64,000 bases of DNA. Origin: Bin87 sp965204905. Its GTDB lineage: Bacteria > Chloroflexota > Dehalococcoidia > Lucifugimonadales > UBA3495. Each line of letters starts with the position of its first letter. Position 1 is the stretch's first letter. Location: positions 3,224,001 through 3,288,000 of the forward strand of contig OZ242042.1 of assembly GCA_965204905.1 (NCBI GenBank), read 5' to 3'. Below are positions 8,374 to 16,427 of the stretch, piece after piece. A program made the position numbers and the translations under genes. A model generated the notes under the pieces. It ran no database searches. It worked only from the letters and a program-made list of their open reading frames with translations, and had not been told where the DNA came from.

Positions 8374-8401
8374 GTAGGGGCGAATGATTATTCGCCCCTA
8401 C
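8374..8401. repeat. dispersed palindromic repeat, family 1
   Basis: A near-perfect 28-base palindrome with arms GTAGGGGCGAAT and ATTCGCCCCTAC around GATT. Related palindromes lie at 8444, 24919, 28995 and, more distantly, 32698. It sits between the divergent ATPase operon start and the arsM stop and could act as a terminator for arsM. Confidence 0.8.
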
Positions 8402-8443
8402 CAGGCCAAGTGTAGCTTACCCCCGGCGATGTCGTTAGTGGCC

Positions 8444-8471
8444 GTAGGGGCGAGGAATGCCTCGCCCCTAC
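8444..8471. repeat. dispersed palindromic repeat, family 1
   Basis: A second 28-base palindrome, arms GTAGGGGCGAGG and CCTCGCCCCTAC, 42 bases from the first copy and 11 bases after the arsM stop. Same outer arms, different centre. Confidence 0.8.
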
Positions 8472-8482
8472 GATAGTCGGAG

Positions 8483-9358
8483 CTAAGCAGGCTTTTGAGC
8501 CGATACCTTGACGCTGGCGACGTTCAGCGGGGCGTCGTCCTCATCGCAACGGATTGATTCGTCGGTGGTTTCGATGTTGGTGAAACCGGCGACGGTCATG
8601 CGGGCGAGGTAGGTTTCCCGGTACTCTGCGCCGCCGATGCAGGCTGCCCAGGATTCCGCGTCGGTGAGACGGGGACCGTCCTCGGTGAGGGCGAGCATGT
8701 CGGAAACGTGCAGCCGTCCGCCGGGCGTAAGGACGCGGTAGGCTTCCCGGAACACAGCGTCCTTGTCGGGAGAGAGACAGATCACGCAGTTGCTGATGAC
8801 CACGTTGACGCTGTTATCCGGCAGGGGAATGTCCTCCAAGTGTCCCTCAATGAACTCGACGTTGTTGATGCCCATGCGGTCGCGGTTGGCGTTGGCCAGG
8901 GCCAGCATATCGGGAGTCATATCGAGGCCGAAAACACGTCCGGACTCGCCCACCTGCTCGGCGGCGATGAAACAGTCGATGCCGCCACCAGAGCCGAGGT
9001 CGAGCACCGTTTCTCCGGGCCGCAGGTCGGCCAGGGCCGTGGGGTTGCCGCAACCGGCGGAGGCGGCCATTGCCTCGACGGGCAATCCCTGGAGCTGGGC
9101 CTCGTTGTAGAGGGTCATGGCGCGTTCGGTGTCGGCGGGTCCGCAGCAGGCGGCTGCTTCGGTCGTGCCGCATCCGCAGGCCGTGGTGTCGTGGCCGCAG
9201 TCGTCTGCGCCGCAGTTGCCGTGTCCGCAGTTCTCGGCGCCGCAGCCGACGCTGACGGGAGTTACGTCGGTCAATTCGATGACGCTTCTGGCGCGCTGGC
9301 CATAGTGTTCCTGGACGGCCTGGCGAATGTCGGCGGTGTTGTCCTGAGTGGTAGTCAT
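8483..9358 (-). CDS. arsM: arsenite methyltransferase ArsM, with Cys/His-rich segment
   Basis: 291 aa class I SAM-dependent methyltransferase. The SAM loop VLDLGSGGGID follows GCGNPTAL, and NCVICLSPDK carries the conserved arsenic-binding cysteine region of ArsM; SDMLAL is the post-core motif. ArsM methylates As(III) using thiols, giving volatile or less retained species. Residues 39-72 hold eight cysteines (39, 44, 49, 54, 61, 63, 71, 72) plus two histidines, richer than the short Cys cluster usual at this point, and may be a metalloid-binding loop. It is a single gene; no arsR, arsB or arsC is adjacent. Confidence 0.87.
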   Translation of the reverse strand: MTTTQDNTADIRQAVQEHYGQRARSVIELTDVTPVSVGCGAENCGHGNCGADDCGHDTTACGCGTTEAAACCGPADTERAMTLYNEAQLQGLPVEAMAASAGCGNPTALADLRPGETVLDLGSGGGIDCFIAAEQVGESGRVFGLDMTPDMLALANANRDRMGINNVEFIEGHLEDIPLPDNSVNVVISNCVICLSPDKDAVFREAYRVLTPGGRLHVSDMLALTEDGPRLTDAESWAACIGGAEYRETYLARMTVAGFTNIETTDESIRCDEDDAPLNVASVKVSAQKPA

Positions 9359-9464
9359 CAGCGCCTCCCTTTGAGGTTTTGCATGGATGAGCCGGATAAC
9401 AGGGTGATTTGGATGATAAGGTTATGCTACGCCGGCAGGGGCATTGCGTCAAACGGGCCGATGC

Positions 9465-9470
9465 TATAAT
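9465..9470 (+). promoter_or_regulatory. extended -10 box upstream of the luciferase-like gene
   Basis: TGCTATAAT, a perfect -10 with the TGn extension, 33 bases before the ATG at 9503. No convincing -35 is seen at 17 bases, in keeping with an extended -10 promoter. Confidence 0.55.
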
Positions 9471-9502
9471 TCCCGCCATCCCAAAACCCCAACGGAACCG
9501 CC

Positions 9503-10558
9503 ATGCGCTTCGGCCATTTCTTTTACCCCATGAAATTTGACGACTCCCAGGACTACCGGGAGATCCAGCACTGCCTGGAGGAAGCGGAGCTGGTGGAGGC
9601 GCTGGGCTTTGACGCCATCTGGTTTGCCGAGCACTACTTCACCGGCGAGTGCGTGTACGGCGATCCGCTGGTGTTCGCCAGCGCGGTTGCGGTGAAGACC
9701 AGCCGGGTCATGCTGGGCTTTGGCATCATCGAGCTGCCGCTGCACAATCCGGTGCGGGTAGCCATGCAGACCGCGCTGCTGGACAACCTGACCCAAGGCC
9801 GCCTGGTAGTAGGCACGGCCAAGGGCTCCAACTACAACGCGTTCGAGTACGTGGGATTCGGAACCGACCCGGCACAGGGCGCGGCGCAGATGGAAGAGGC
9901 CGAAGAGTTGATGGTCAAGGCGTGGACGACCGACAACGTGGATTTTCGGGGCGAGTATTACAACGTATCGTTCCCCTCGGTGCGGCCACGGCCGTACCAG
10001 AAACCGCACCCGCCGCTGGCCCGGGCCTGCATCAACCGGGAATCGATAACGGAGATGGCGCGGCTCGGCAGGCCCATCCTGTTGCGGGGCCGCTCCGTGA
10101 ACAGCACGGGCGCTGACATCGCGTTGTACCGGGACACCATGGCCGAATCCGGCTTTGACGAGGAGACCATCGAGCGAAACCTGGACCAGATCTGGGTGTG
10201 GCGGGAGATGCATCTGGCCGAGACCGACGACCAGGCGATGGACGAATTTCTCCCGGCCAATCTGCGAGCGTATTCTACTATGCAGGAATACCGGGAACGG
10301 TGGAACCCGAAAGAGTTTCCAATGTCGTATCAGGCGCCGCCGGTGCAGCGGGATGGTTACGCGGAGCACCCTGACGCGGACGCCGCCGAGAACCTGATAG
10401 GCAGCCCACGGCGGGTGGCCGAGCAATTGGAGCAGATGCGCGCCGCCGGCATCCGCAACCTGATGCTCACCAACCGGGGGCTGGTGGACCGGGAGAAAAC
10501 TCACCGCTCCCTGAAGCTTCTCGCGGAGCAGGTGATGCCCAAGTTTCGGGATAGTTAG
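9503..10558 (+). CDS. LLM class flavin-dependent oxidoreductase
   Basis: 351 aa TIM-barrel protein of the bacterial luciferase-like monooxygenase family. It shows the N-terminal strand MRFGHFFYP, AIWFAEHYFTGEC after the first helix, GFGIIELPLHNPVRVA and the F420/FMN pocket region GRLVVGTAKGSNYNAFEYVG. The family uses reduced FMN or F420 with O2 or oxidises alcohols; the exact substrate cannot be told. Two further family members lie at 31575 and 32747, a paralogue load typical of SAR202-like Chloroflexota. It is monocistronic, with its own extended -10 promoter. Confidence 0.88.
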   Translation: MRFGHFFYPMKFDDSQDYREIQHCLEEAELVEALGFDAIWFAEHYFTGECVYGDPLVFASAVAVKTSRVMLGFGIIELPLHNPVRVAMQTALLDNLTQGRLVVGTAKGSNYNAFEYVGFGTDPAQGAAQMEEAEELMVKAWTTDNVDFRGEYYNVSFPSVRPRPYQKPHPPLARACINRESITEMARLGRPILLRGRSVNSTGADIALYRDTMAESGFDEETIERNLDQIWVWREMHLAETDDQAMDEFLPANLRAYSTMQEYRERWNPKEFPMSYQAPPVQRDGYAEHPDADAAENLIGSPRRVAEQLEQMRAAGIRNLMLTNRGLVDREKTHRSLKLLAEQVMPKFRDS

Positions 10559-10560
10559 AC

Positions 10561-10650
10561 GCAGCCGGCACACGCTACTGGATGCTGGGCGATCCGCTGC
10601 TCGACTGGGTAGTTACGGGAGCGTTGAATTTCGGACGGGCGCATCACTAG
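10561..10650 (+). other. possible coding relic in intergenic region
   Basis: Between the luciferase-like gene and the dehydratase gene the sequence stays open for 30 codons and ends in TAG (reading ...RYWMLGDPLLDWVVTGA...), with no start codon context. It may be the degraded 3' end of a lost gene, or chance. Confidence 0.25.
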
Positions 10651-10667
10651 GCCCATGGCGTTGCGGG

Positions 10668-10673
10668 TATAAT
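10668..10673 (+). promoter_or_regulatory. -10 box upstream of the MaoC-like gene
   Basis: Perfect TATAAT 28 bases before the ATG at 10701; the leader holds an AGGAGG ribosome site. Confidence 0.5.
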
Positions 10674-10700
10674 TGGCCGACCGGACAGGAGGCAGCAACG

Positions 10701-11717
10701 ATGACGACAACCCAGGGAACGCAACAGGACGCCACCGCCGAACGGCTCTGGACTTACGACGCCGTGCGTGTGCGCCAGGCCGGCGCAGAGACGCAGGTTA
10801 CGCTCACCGGGGAGGACATCGCCGAATATGCGGCGTGTGCGCAGAACCCCGACGCGCGGTATCAAATGCCGGCTCCCGGCGGAGAGCAGTCGCGCATGAT
10901 GGCCATGCCGACCATGGCGCTGACCTACGCGCCGCTGCTGCGGGACGAAATCGCCGAGGCCAATGGGTTTGTGGCACAGGAACGCTCGGTTACGGCGCGG
11001 CGTCAGACGCCCTTCGCCAAGTGCGAAATCCGCTGGTACCGCCCGGTTTATGCCGGCGAGACGCTGACCGGCACGCGGCGGGTGCATGAAAAGTACGAGC
11101 GGCGCGGCAGCAAGTTCGTAACGTTTCGGGTTTCGGCGTTCGACGAGGCGGGCGCGGTGGTGGCCAGCTATGACTACACCTGCATTTTCGAGTATTCGGC
11201 GGGCCAACGTGCGGTTCCAGACCCTGCGGCAGACGTTCCCATCGAGCCTGACACAGGAGCAGCGCCGGATCCGGCGCAGTTCGTGACTTGGGAGCAGGCC
11301 AGCGTGGGGACGGCGTTGCCGCGCACGCTGGCAGTGGGCGAGACCACCGAGAACATCTTGCGCAAAAACGCACACCGGCTGGCTGGCCGGCCCAGCGAAA
11401 GCAACATCCACACCGACGAAGAATTTGCGCGACAGAACATCTTCGGCGGCGCCGTGAACGCGGGGCCGGCCACGATGTCCTACGTGGACCGCTTTCTGGG
11501 GCTGAATTTCCCGCCGGAAGCACTGTACAACGGCGGCAGCCTGCTCATGCGGGCCATCACCCCGTTCCGCGCCGGCGACGTCGTGACCTTCTCGGGAGAG
11601 ATCACCGGAGCCGGCGGAAACCTGTACGGACAGCGCAAGGCCCAGGTACGCATACGCGGCGTGAACCAGCGGGACGAGCTGGTGTCGCTTTCGGACGCGA
11701 CGGTCACGTTCGCCTAG
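10701..11717 (+). CDS. MaoC/FAS1-like hot-dog dehydratase, double domain
   Basis: 338 aa with two hot-dog folds. The N-terminal half (about 20-160) resembles the FAS1-like dehydratase domain (DIAEYAACAQNPDARY, then IRWYRPVYAGETL and a beta strand ending SYDYTCIFEYS). The C-terminal half (about 190-335) resembles MaoC (DEEFARQNIFGGAVNAGPATMSYVDRF and the loop PFRAGDVVTFSGEI). Such proteins hydrate or dehydrate enoyl-CoA substrates. The catalytic Asp/His pair of MaoC is not obvious in standard form, so activity is uncertain. ATG at 10701 with AGGAGG upstream. Confidence 0.75.
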   Translation: MTTTQGTQQDATAERLWTYDAVRVRQAGAETQVTLTGEDIAEYAACAQNPDARYQMPAPGGEQSRMMAMPTMALTYAPLLRDEIAEANGFVAQERSVTARRQTPFAKCEIRWYRPVYAGETLTGTRRVHEKYERRGSKFVTFRVSAFDEAGAVVASYDYTCIFEYSAGQRAVPDPAADVPIEPDTGAAPDPAQFVTWEQASVGTALPRTLAVGETTENILRKNAHRLAGRPSESNIHTDEEFARQNIFGGAVNAGPATMSYVDRFLGLNFPPEALYNGGSLLMRAITPFRAGDVVTFSGEITGAGGNLYGQRKAQVRIRGVNQRDELVSLSDATVTFA

Positions 11718-11726
11718 CCACTTCCT

Positions 11727-11755
11727 CGTCATTCCCGCGAAAGCGGGAATCCAGC
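11727..11755. repeat. dispersed palindromic repeat, family 2
   Basis: Stem ATTCCCGC / GCGGGAAT with a GAAA loop, flanked by CGTC and CCAG. Variants with the same flanks occur at 12305 and 16352. It lies 10 bases after the MaoC-like stop and may terminate its transcript. Confidence 0.75.
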
Positions 11756-11805
11756 ACCCCCATCGCAACACTTGCCAACAGATTTTGAGAGCAGCACAGG
11801 AAATA

Positions 11806-12300
11806 ATGGAAACATCAGAACAAATTGAAGTGCGAGTACGGACCGCCCTGGACGAACTGGGCATCGCCGGCTGGGAATGGATCGAGATTGACCCACAGTA
11901 TGGCGACACGGCGGATTTCTGCGAGCAGTACGGGTACGACCTGCCTCATTCTGCAAATACCATCATTGTGGCGAGCAAGCGCGGGCCGGCGACCTACTGC
12001 GCCGGCATCGTTCGGGCGTGCGACCGGCTGGACGTCAACAAGCGTGTGCGCGGGCTGATGGGCGTGTCGCGGGCGTCGTTCGCGTCGGCGGATGAGACCC
12101 GCGAGGTGACCGGCATGATGATCGGCGGGGTCACGGCGCTGGCGCTACCGGACGGCCTGCCAATCTACGCCGACGCGCGCCTGCTGGAAATGGACTACAT
12201 CATCCTGGGCGCCGGCAGCCGCTCGGGCAAGGTGAAGCTGGCCCCGCAGGAGCTGGTGAAACTGCCAGGCCTGGAGTTCATCGAGGCCCTCTCGATCTAA
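11806..12300 (+). CDS. YbaK/EbsC-family aminoacyl-tRNA deacylase
   Basis: 164 aa, the size of a free-standing trans-editing deacylase. The core shows HSANTIIVASKRGP, the lysine-containing region NKRVRGLMG, then EVTGMMIGGVTALALPDGLPIYAD, matching the conserved GG-V-P-G strand of the YbaK/ProX fold, and a final ILGAGSRSGKVKLAPQEL. Such proteins hydrolyse mischarged tRNAs (for example Cys-tRNA-Pro). I chose the ATG at 11806, preceded by AGGAA, over an upstream TTG. Flanked on both sides by family 2 palindromes. Confidence 0.85.
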   Translation: METSEQIEVRVRTALDELGIAGWEWIEIDPQYGDTADFCEQYGYDLPHSANTIIVASKRGPATYCAGIVRACDRLDVNKRVRGLMGVSRASFASADETREVTGMMIGGVTALALPDGLPIYADARLLEMDYIILGAGSRSGKVKLAPQELVKLPGLEFIEALSI

Positions 12301-12304
12301 GATC

Positions 12305-12334
12305 CGTCATTCCGGCCTTGAGCCGGAATCCAGG
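12305..12334. repeat. dispersed palindromic repeat, family 2
   Basis: Stem ATTCCGGC (12309-12316) with GCCGGAAT (12322-12329), flanked by CGTC and CCAGG as in the copy at 11727. It lies 5 bases after the deacylase stop. The rest of the gap to 12470 shows no recognisable riboswitch. Confidence 0.7.
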
Positions 12335-12470
12335 AAGAGAATACGCCCGGTTTGTGAATCAAGTTGTAATGGTGTAGATTACTTTGGCCGGTTGTGGGAA
12401 ATGATCCAACGCTTCTCGCGCCCCCGGCAACCCCATTAAGGAACGCATCATTCGCCGGAGGGTATGACGA

Positions 12471-13634
12471 ATGGCTAACACCCCGCTTTTTCCCGTAACC
12501 GTGGTCGGTAGCTGGCCCCGTTCCGTCGATTTGATCCGCGCTCTGCGCCGCAAAGAAGCCGGGGAAATCACGCTGGCCGAGTTCAACGAAGTGGCCGACG
12601 ATGAAGTGCTGGCCTGCATCCGCGCCCAGGAAGCGGCCGGCGTGGACATCATCAGCGACGGGGAGCAGCGCAGGGACAACTTCTACTCGTTCGCCGTGGA
12701 CAAGCTCAACGGCATGCAGCTGATGAAGGTGTCGGAGTTGCTGGATTATTCCTCCGACCGCGCTCGCATGGAGGAAGTGCTGCGCGCCCTGGACGTGCCG
12801 TCCTTCGCCATCAAGAGCCCCATCGTGATCGACACCATCAGCAAGCGGCACGGGCTGGCCCTGGATGAGCTGGCGTTCATGCGTGAACACACTGACCGGC
12901 AGATCATGGTTCCTATTCCCGGCCCCTATATGCTCACCCGCTCCGGCTGGTTCGAGGGCTTGTCCGATAAAGCCTATCCCTCCCCCGACGACCTGGCCAG
13001 GGACGTGGTGGAAATCCTCCGCGAGGAGATCATCGCCCTGCGCGACCACGGCTGCGACTTCGTCCAGTTGGATGAACCCACCCTTTCCCAGGTGGTGTTC
13101 GGCGAGGAAACCACCGAGACCTTCATGTGCGCCGCCCTGCCCAACCGCCGCGACCCGACCGACGAGCTGGAAATGGCGGTTCGGCTGATGAACGAGACCC
13201 TGGACGGCATCGACGGCATCAAGACCGGCGTACACGTCTGCCGGGGCAACTGGAGCAAGAAGGAAGAAGTGCTGTTGCAGGGCAATTACGGCCCCATGCT
13301 GCCCTACCTGACCCAGATGAACATCGACCGGTTGGTGCTGGAGTGCGCCACTCCCCGCGCCGGCGAGATGGCAGTGTTCCAGGAATACGCCAACGAGAAG
13401 GAAATCGGCCTCGGAGTGGTCAACCCCCGCACCGACGACGTCGAGCCGGCCGAGCAGATCGTGGCGCGCGTCAAAGAACTTATGCAGTACTTCGACCCCG
13501 ACAAGATCTACCTCAACCCCGACTGCGGTTTCGGTACCTTCGCGGAACGCAACGTCAACACCCACGACATGGCCGCCAAAAAGATGCAGGTAATCACCGA
13601 AGCCGCCGCCATCCTGCGCGCGGAGTATGAGTAG
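12471..13634 (+). CDS. MetE-like cobalamin-independent methionine synthase C-terminal domain protein
   Basis: 387 aa, a stand-alone version of the MetE catalytic barrel. It starts with FPVTVVGSWPRS, has DGEQRRDNFYSF, the aspartate-containing DFVQLDEPTL strand, GVHVCRGNWSK with the first zinc cysteine, and LNPDCGFGTF with the second zinc cysteine. The N-terminal folate-binding half of full-length MetE is absent, as in archaeal-type short homologues, so the methyl donor may not be methyltetrahydropteroyl-triglutamate. ATG at 12471. Its 3' end overlaps the next gene by 8 bases. Confidence 0.85.
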   Translation: MANTPLFPVTVVGSWPRSVDLIRALRRKEAGEITLAEFNEVADDEVLACIRAQEAAGVDIISDGEQRRDNFYSFAVDKLNGMQLMKVSELLDYSSDRARMEEVLRALDVPSFAIKSPIVIDTISKRHGLALDELAFMREHTDRQIMVPIPGPYMLTRSGWFEGLSDKAYPSPDDLARDVVEILREEIIALRDHGCDFVQLDEPTLSQVVFGEETTETFMCAALPNRRDPTDELEMAVRLMNETLDGIDGIKTGVHVCRGNWSKKEEVLLQGNYGPMLPYLTQMNIDRLVLECATPRAGEMAVFQEYANEKEIGLGVVNPRTDDVEPAEQIVARVKELMQYFDPDKIYLNPDCGFGTFAERNVNTHDMAAKKMQVITEAAAILRAEYE

Positions 13635-14013
13635 CAGCGACGGGGCGGAGTTGCCCACCACCCTAACGGTCGGAGGAATTGAGAGGGAGATAACCGACCA
13701 TTTTCAAGAGCAGGCGGAGACGGTACACAACGAAATCACCCTGGAAAGACTAACCGACGTGTTGAACAATTGGGTCATTCGTGGTGTCAGACAGGACCAC
13801 GACGGACGGCGAAGCATCGCCTTTCTTGGCTGGATTGAACATAGAGGCAGCAGGCGTCTGATGAGAGTTGCCATCTCAATCGACGACCGGAGGATAATAT
13901 CAGCCTTCCTGGACGGGAAAGCAACAGAGAAGTTGAACAGCAGCGATATGGAATACTTCCAGCGCAATTACGACAGACTGGAGGTGCGAGATGGAATTGA
14001 GAAGTCACTATGA
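13627..14013 (+). CDS. hypothetical protein, diverged DUF4258-like
   Basis: 128 aa. The pattern EREITDHFQEQAE...EITLERLTDVLNNW...RRLMRVAISIDDRRIISAFLD follows the helix-helix-strand order of DUF4258 (conserved His after the first helix, It-x(3)-v-x-x-vl, RliRV, final strand). The match is weak and judged by eye. The next gene is DUF2283-like and overlaps by 23 bases, the same partner order as the pair at the left edge of the window, which strengthens the reading. Overlap with the MetE-like gene suggests cotranscription. A toxin-like role is inference. Confidence 0.55.
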   Translation: MSSSDGAELPTTLTVGGIEREITDHFQEQAETVHNEITLERLTDVLNNWVIRGVRQDHDGRRSIAFLGWIEHRGSRRLMRVAISIDDRRIISAFLDGKATEKLNSSDMEYFQRNYDRLEVRDGIEKSL

Positions 14014-14395
14014 CCCGGACATCGATGCGGTCAGTTGGTACTACGACCAGCCATCATCCGGTGGCTATGAGGTCGCACAGAATTGGTCGATCATATTGCA
14101 CGTGCCTGACGATGAAAGCCATTGCGCGGTCGAACTGGAAGTTATCGGCATCAGCCCATGGCTGCCGCTGGGCAAGCGGGGTTACTGCGCGGAAACGGAC
14201 ACGCTCACTATTGGGCGCGGCGTGGAAACCGCAACCGTCGTTGCCGAAAACGGCGACCTGGTTGCGTACTGGGCCCCTGATGAATATGATCCGGATGATT
14301 TGTCTCCCATTGCCGTCGACCTCCGCAATGCGTCAAAACATCTGGCCCCAGTGATGGCAGCGATGTCCCAAACGTTGAGCGTCAGCGCGAATTGA
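13991..14395 (+). CDS. DUF2283-like protein with C-terminal extension
   Basis: 134 aa. The N-terminus MELRSHYDPDIDAVSWYY resembles DUF2283 (YDpe-D-al-yi), followed by a strand ending CAVELEVIGISPWLPLG that resembles the family's second half. A further 60 residues, ending AVDLRNASKHLAPVMAAM, are unassigned. GAGGTG precedes the ATG at 13991. Start lies inside the preceding gene, so translation is probably coupled. Probable partner of the DUF4258-like protein; no experimental support. Confidence 0.6.
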   Translation: MELRSHYDPDIDAVSWYYDQPSSGGYEVAQNWSIILHVPDDESHCAVELEVIGISPWLPLGKRGYCAETDTLTIGRGVETATVVAENGDLVAYWAPDEYDPDDLSPIAVDLRNASKHLAPVMAAMSQTLSVSAN

Positions 14396-14451
14396 CCAGC
14401 AAGAAGAACACTGAACCGCGCCGTCAAAGCATGAATAAATAGGAGCAAGAC

Positions 14452-14985
14452 ATGGCACAACAAGACAACCTCAACGGATTGCCCCGTGAGAAGCTCGCCG
14501 AAGTCCTCGATTCCTTCCGCGACCCCGACGTTTTCAACGCCGTCACCGGGCCGTGGAAGTCGCGCGTGGTGTGGCAGGACGGGATGCGCGCCCGCGCGTA
14601 CATGCGGAACCACCAGGTTGACATGGACGAACCGGGCGACCTGACCGCTACCGACGTTGCCGCCAGCGCCCACGAGCAGTTGCTGTCCGCCGTAGGGAGT
14701 TGCATGACCGTGGGCTTCGTGGTCAACGCGACCAAGCAGGGCGTACGGATCCACGACCTTGAAATCGCCGTGGAGGGCTACTTCGACAACATTCGCAAGT
14801 GGGCCGGCGTGGAGGACGAGGGCAACCCCGGCTACGGCCAGATTTCGGCCAAGTGCTTTGTGCGGGCGGATGCCGATGAGGACACGCTCAAGGAGATCTG
14901 GCGGCTGGCGGTGGAAGGTTCGCCCGTGACGCAGTCGGTGGCCAATCGCACCTCGGTCGAGACCGAATTTGAGATGGTGGGTTAA
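14452..14985 (+). CDS. OsmC family protein
   Basis: 177 aa. The core shows ARAYMRNHQVDMDEP, SAHEQLLSAVGSCMTVGFVVNATKQGV, DLEIAVEGYFDN and a C-terminal LAVEGSPVTQSVANRTSVET, the order of the OsmC/Ohr fold. The conserved cysteine in GSCMTVG corresponds to the OsmC peroxidatic cysteine; the Ohr-type second cysteine is less clear, so organic hydroperoxide reductase activity is only likely. AGGAGC precedes the ATG. The stop overlaps the start of the rhodanese gene (TAATG), so the two are cotranscribed and may form a sulfur or peroxide stress unit. Confidence 0.85.
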   Translation: MAQQDNLNGLPREKLAEVLDSFRDPDVFNAVTGPWKSRVVWQDGMRARAYMRNHQVDMDEPGDLTATDVAASAHEQLLSAVGSCMTVGFVVNATKQGVRIHDLEIAVEGYFDNIRKWAGVEDEGNPGYGQISAKCFVRADADEDTLKEIWRLAVEGSPVTQSVANRTSVETEFEMVG

Positions 14986-15758
14986 TGGCGACATTCGTTT
15001 CCGACGATTGGGTCGCTGAGCGCATCGGCCAGCCGGGATACCTCGTCATCGATCCCCGGTCGGCGATGCGCTACCTGATGGGCCACCTGCGCGGGGCCGT
15101 CAGCGTCCCTTTCAAGAAGCTGCAAGCGCCGGACGGCAAGCTGGCCGAACCCGAGCAACTCGGCGCGGCCTTCGCTGACGTGGGCCTGGGGGATGACGTT
15201 ACCCCCGTCCTCTACGACCACCAGGATGGACGCAACGCCGCCATGGCCGCGTGGGTGCTGGAATACCTGGGGCGCGACGATGTTCACATCATGGACCTGC
15301 GGTACGAGTCCTGGCAGGAACAGGGCCGCGAGGTGCTGTACCGGCCAGTGCCCACGGAGGCCATGCCTTTCACCATCACGGTGAATCCGGCGCTTCGGGC
15401 TACGCTGGACGACGTGGCGAATCCTGGCGACGCCATATTGCTGGATACACGGACAGCGGAAGAATTCGACGGCCAGGTGGAGATGGACCACCGGCCGGGC
15501 CATATCCCCGGCGCAGTCAACTTGCCCCACGCTGAAACCGCCGGAGCAGACGGCAATTTGCTCATTGACGAGTTCGAACTGCGCGAGCGGCTGGGCATCG
15601 TCGGTGTCGCCAATAACGATTCCGTTATCGCGTACTGCCGCAGCGGGGTACGGGCGTCGGTGGCGTGGCTGGCGCTGCGTCAAAACGGCTACGACGTGCG
15701 CCTGTATGATGGATCCTACGCCGAGTGGATGGACAGCGACCAGCCGGTTGAGTCTTAA
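14985..15758 (+). CDS. sulfurtransferase with two rhodanese domains
   Basis: 257 aa, the length of thiosulfate/3-mercaptopyruvate sulfurtransferases. The N-terminal inactive rhodanese domain has YLMGHLRGAVSVPF and VLYDHQDGRNAAMAAWVLEYLG; the C-terminal domain has LLDTRTAEEFDG, GHIPGAVNLP and the active-site loop YCRSGVRAS with the persulfide cysteine. CRSGVR resembles the six-residue loop of thiosulfate sulfurtransferases more than the CG[S/T]GVT of mercaptopyruvate enzymes. Translation overlaps the OsmC gene by one base. Confidence 0.9.
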   Translation: MATFVSDDWVAERIGQPGYLVIDPRSAMRYLMGHLRGAVSVPFKKLQAPDGKLAEPEQLGAAFADVGLGDDVTPVLYDHQDGRNAAMAAWVLEYLGRDDVHIMDLRYESWQEQGREVLYRPVPTEAMPFTITVNPALRATLDDVANPGDAILLDTRTAEEFDGQVEMDHRPGHIPGAVNLPHAETAGADGNLLIDEFELRERLGIVGVANNDSVIAYCRSGVRASVAWLALRQNGYDVRLYDGSYAEWMDSDQPVES

Positions 15759-15761
15759 ACG

Positions 15762-15796
15762 CCCTCTCCCCCGGTGGGAGAGGGTTGGGGTGAGGG
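15762..15796. repeat. dispersed palindromic repeat, family 4 (CCCTCTCCC type)
   Basis: CCCTCTCCC-CCGGT-GGGAGAGGG followed by TTGGGGTGAGGG, 4 bases after the rhodanese stop. Related copies in the opposite orientation are at 50053 and 53850. Confidence 0.75.
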
Positions 15797-15851
15797 AGTG
15801 CCCTCCTCACCACGAGTGCGTATTTCCCCGGCACGGGTCGAGCAAACCCGT

Positions 15852-15857
15852 TATAAT
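15852..15857 (+). promoter_or_regulatory. -10 box upstream of the DUF3467-like gene
   Basis: Perfect TATAAT 63 bases before the ATG at 15920. Confidence 0.45.
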
Positions 15858-15919
15858 GCGGGCAATTGCCGCATCGCCCCGTCGCGCCTGCTGAGGCCGC
15901 TGGCCGGGCCGGAGGATTT

Positions 15920-16333
15920 ATGCCCATCATCCAACGTCCCTACGTGCCGCCGGAAGACAAGCCGCCGCAGGAAGAGAGCTACATCAACCCGGGCGACGTT
16001 GCGCCGCTGAACGTGAACACCGCCACTGCTGCCGCTCCGGCCCAGGCAGAAGCGGCCGGGCCGCTGGACGCGATCACGTTCTACAGCGATTCGTTCCATG
16101 TTTTCAGCAGCCTGTACTCAGCGGTGCTGTTCTTTGGCGAACAGCTGGAAGAGCGGGAGCCGATACTGCGCGCGCGCATCAAGGTAAGCCCGCAGATGAT
16201 GAAGGCCATCGCCGTGCTGGCGACCAAGCACGTGCGGGAATACGAAGAGGCGGTCGGTCCCATCACGCTGCCAGACCAGGTTTTCGCGGCCTGGGAGCTG
16301 AATCCCGACGGTACGAGCAACGTTGACGGCTAG
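15920..16333 (+). CDS. DUF3467-like protein
   Basis: 137 aa. After a proline-rich N-terminus (1-45), the core ITFYSDSFHVFSSLYSAVLFFG...ARIKVSPQMMKAIAVLATKHVREYEEAVGPI follows the DUF3467 pattern (strand, strand, sP-x-x-x-K helix, yE-x-x-G-x-i). The start at 15920 has GGAGG upstream and was preferred over an earlier in-frame codon at 15866. Function unknown. The neighbour at 16428 has a similar layout (proline-rich N-terminus, a strand-rich middle, a terminal LAAQLRLLLML helix) and may be a partner. Confidence 0.65.
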   Translation: MPIIQRPYVPPEDKPPQEESYINPGDVAPLNVNTATAAAPAQAEAAGPLDAITFYSDSFHVFSSLYSAVLFFGEQLEEREPILRARIKVSPQMMKAIAVLATKHVREYEEAVGPITLPDQVFAAWELNPDGTSNVDG

Positions 16334-16351
16334 GGCCACTAACCCCTAAAC

Positions 16352-16405
16352 CGTCATTCCGGCGAAAGAACGACACCCCGTGCCTGACACGGGGCCGGAA
16401 TCCAT
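16352..16405. repeat. dispersed palindromic repeat, family 2, nested form
   Basis: Outer arms ATTCCGGC (16356-16363) and GCCGGAAT (16394-16401) enclose an inner hairpin with arms CCCCGTG and CACGGGG at 16376-16394. A longer version of the palindromes at 11727 and 12305. Confidence 0.7.
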
Positions 16406-16427
16406 AACACCCCAGCATCGGACTGAT

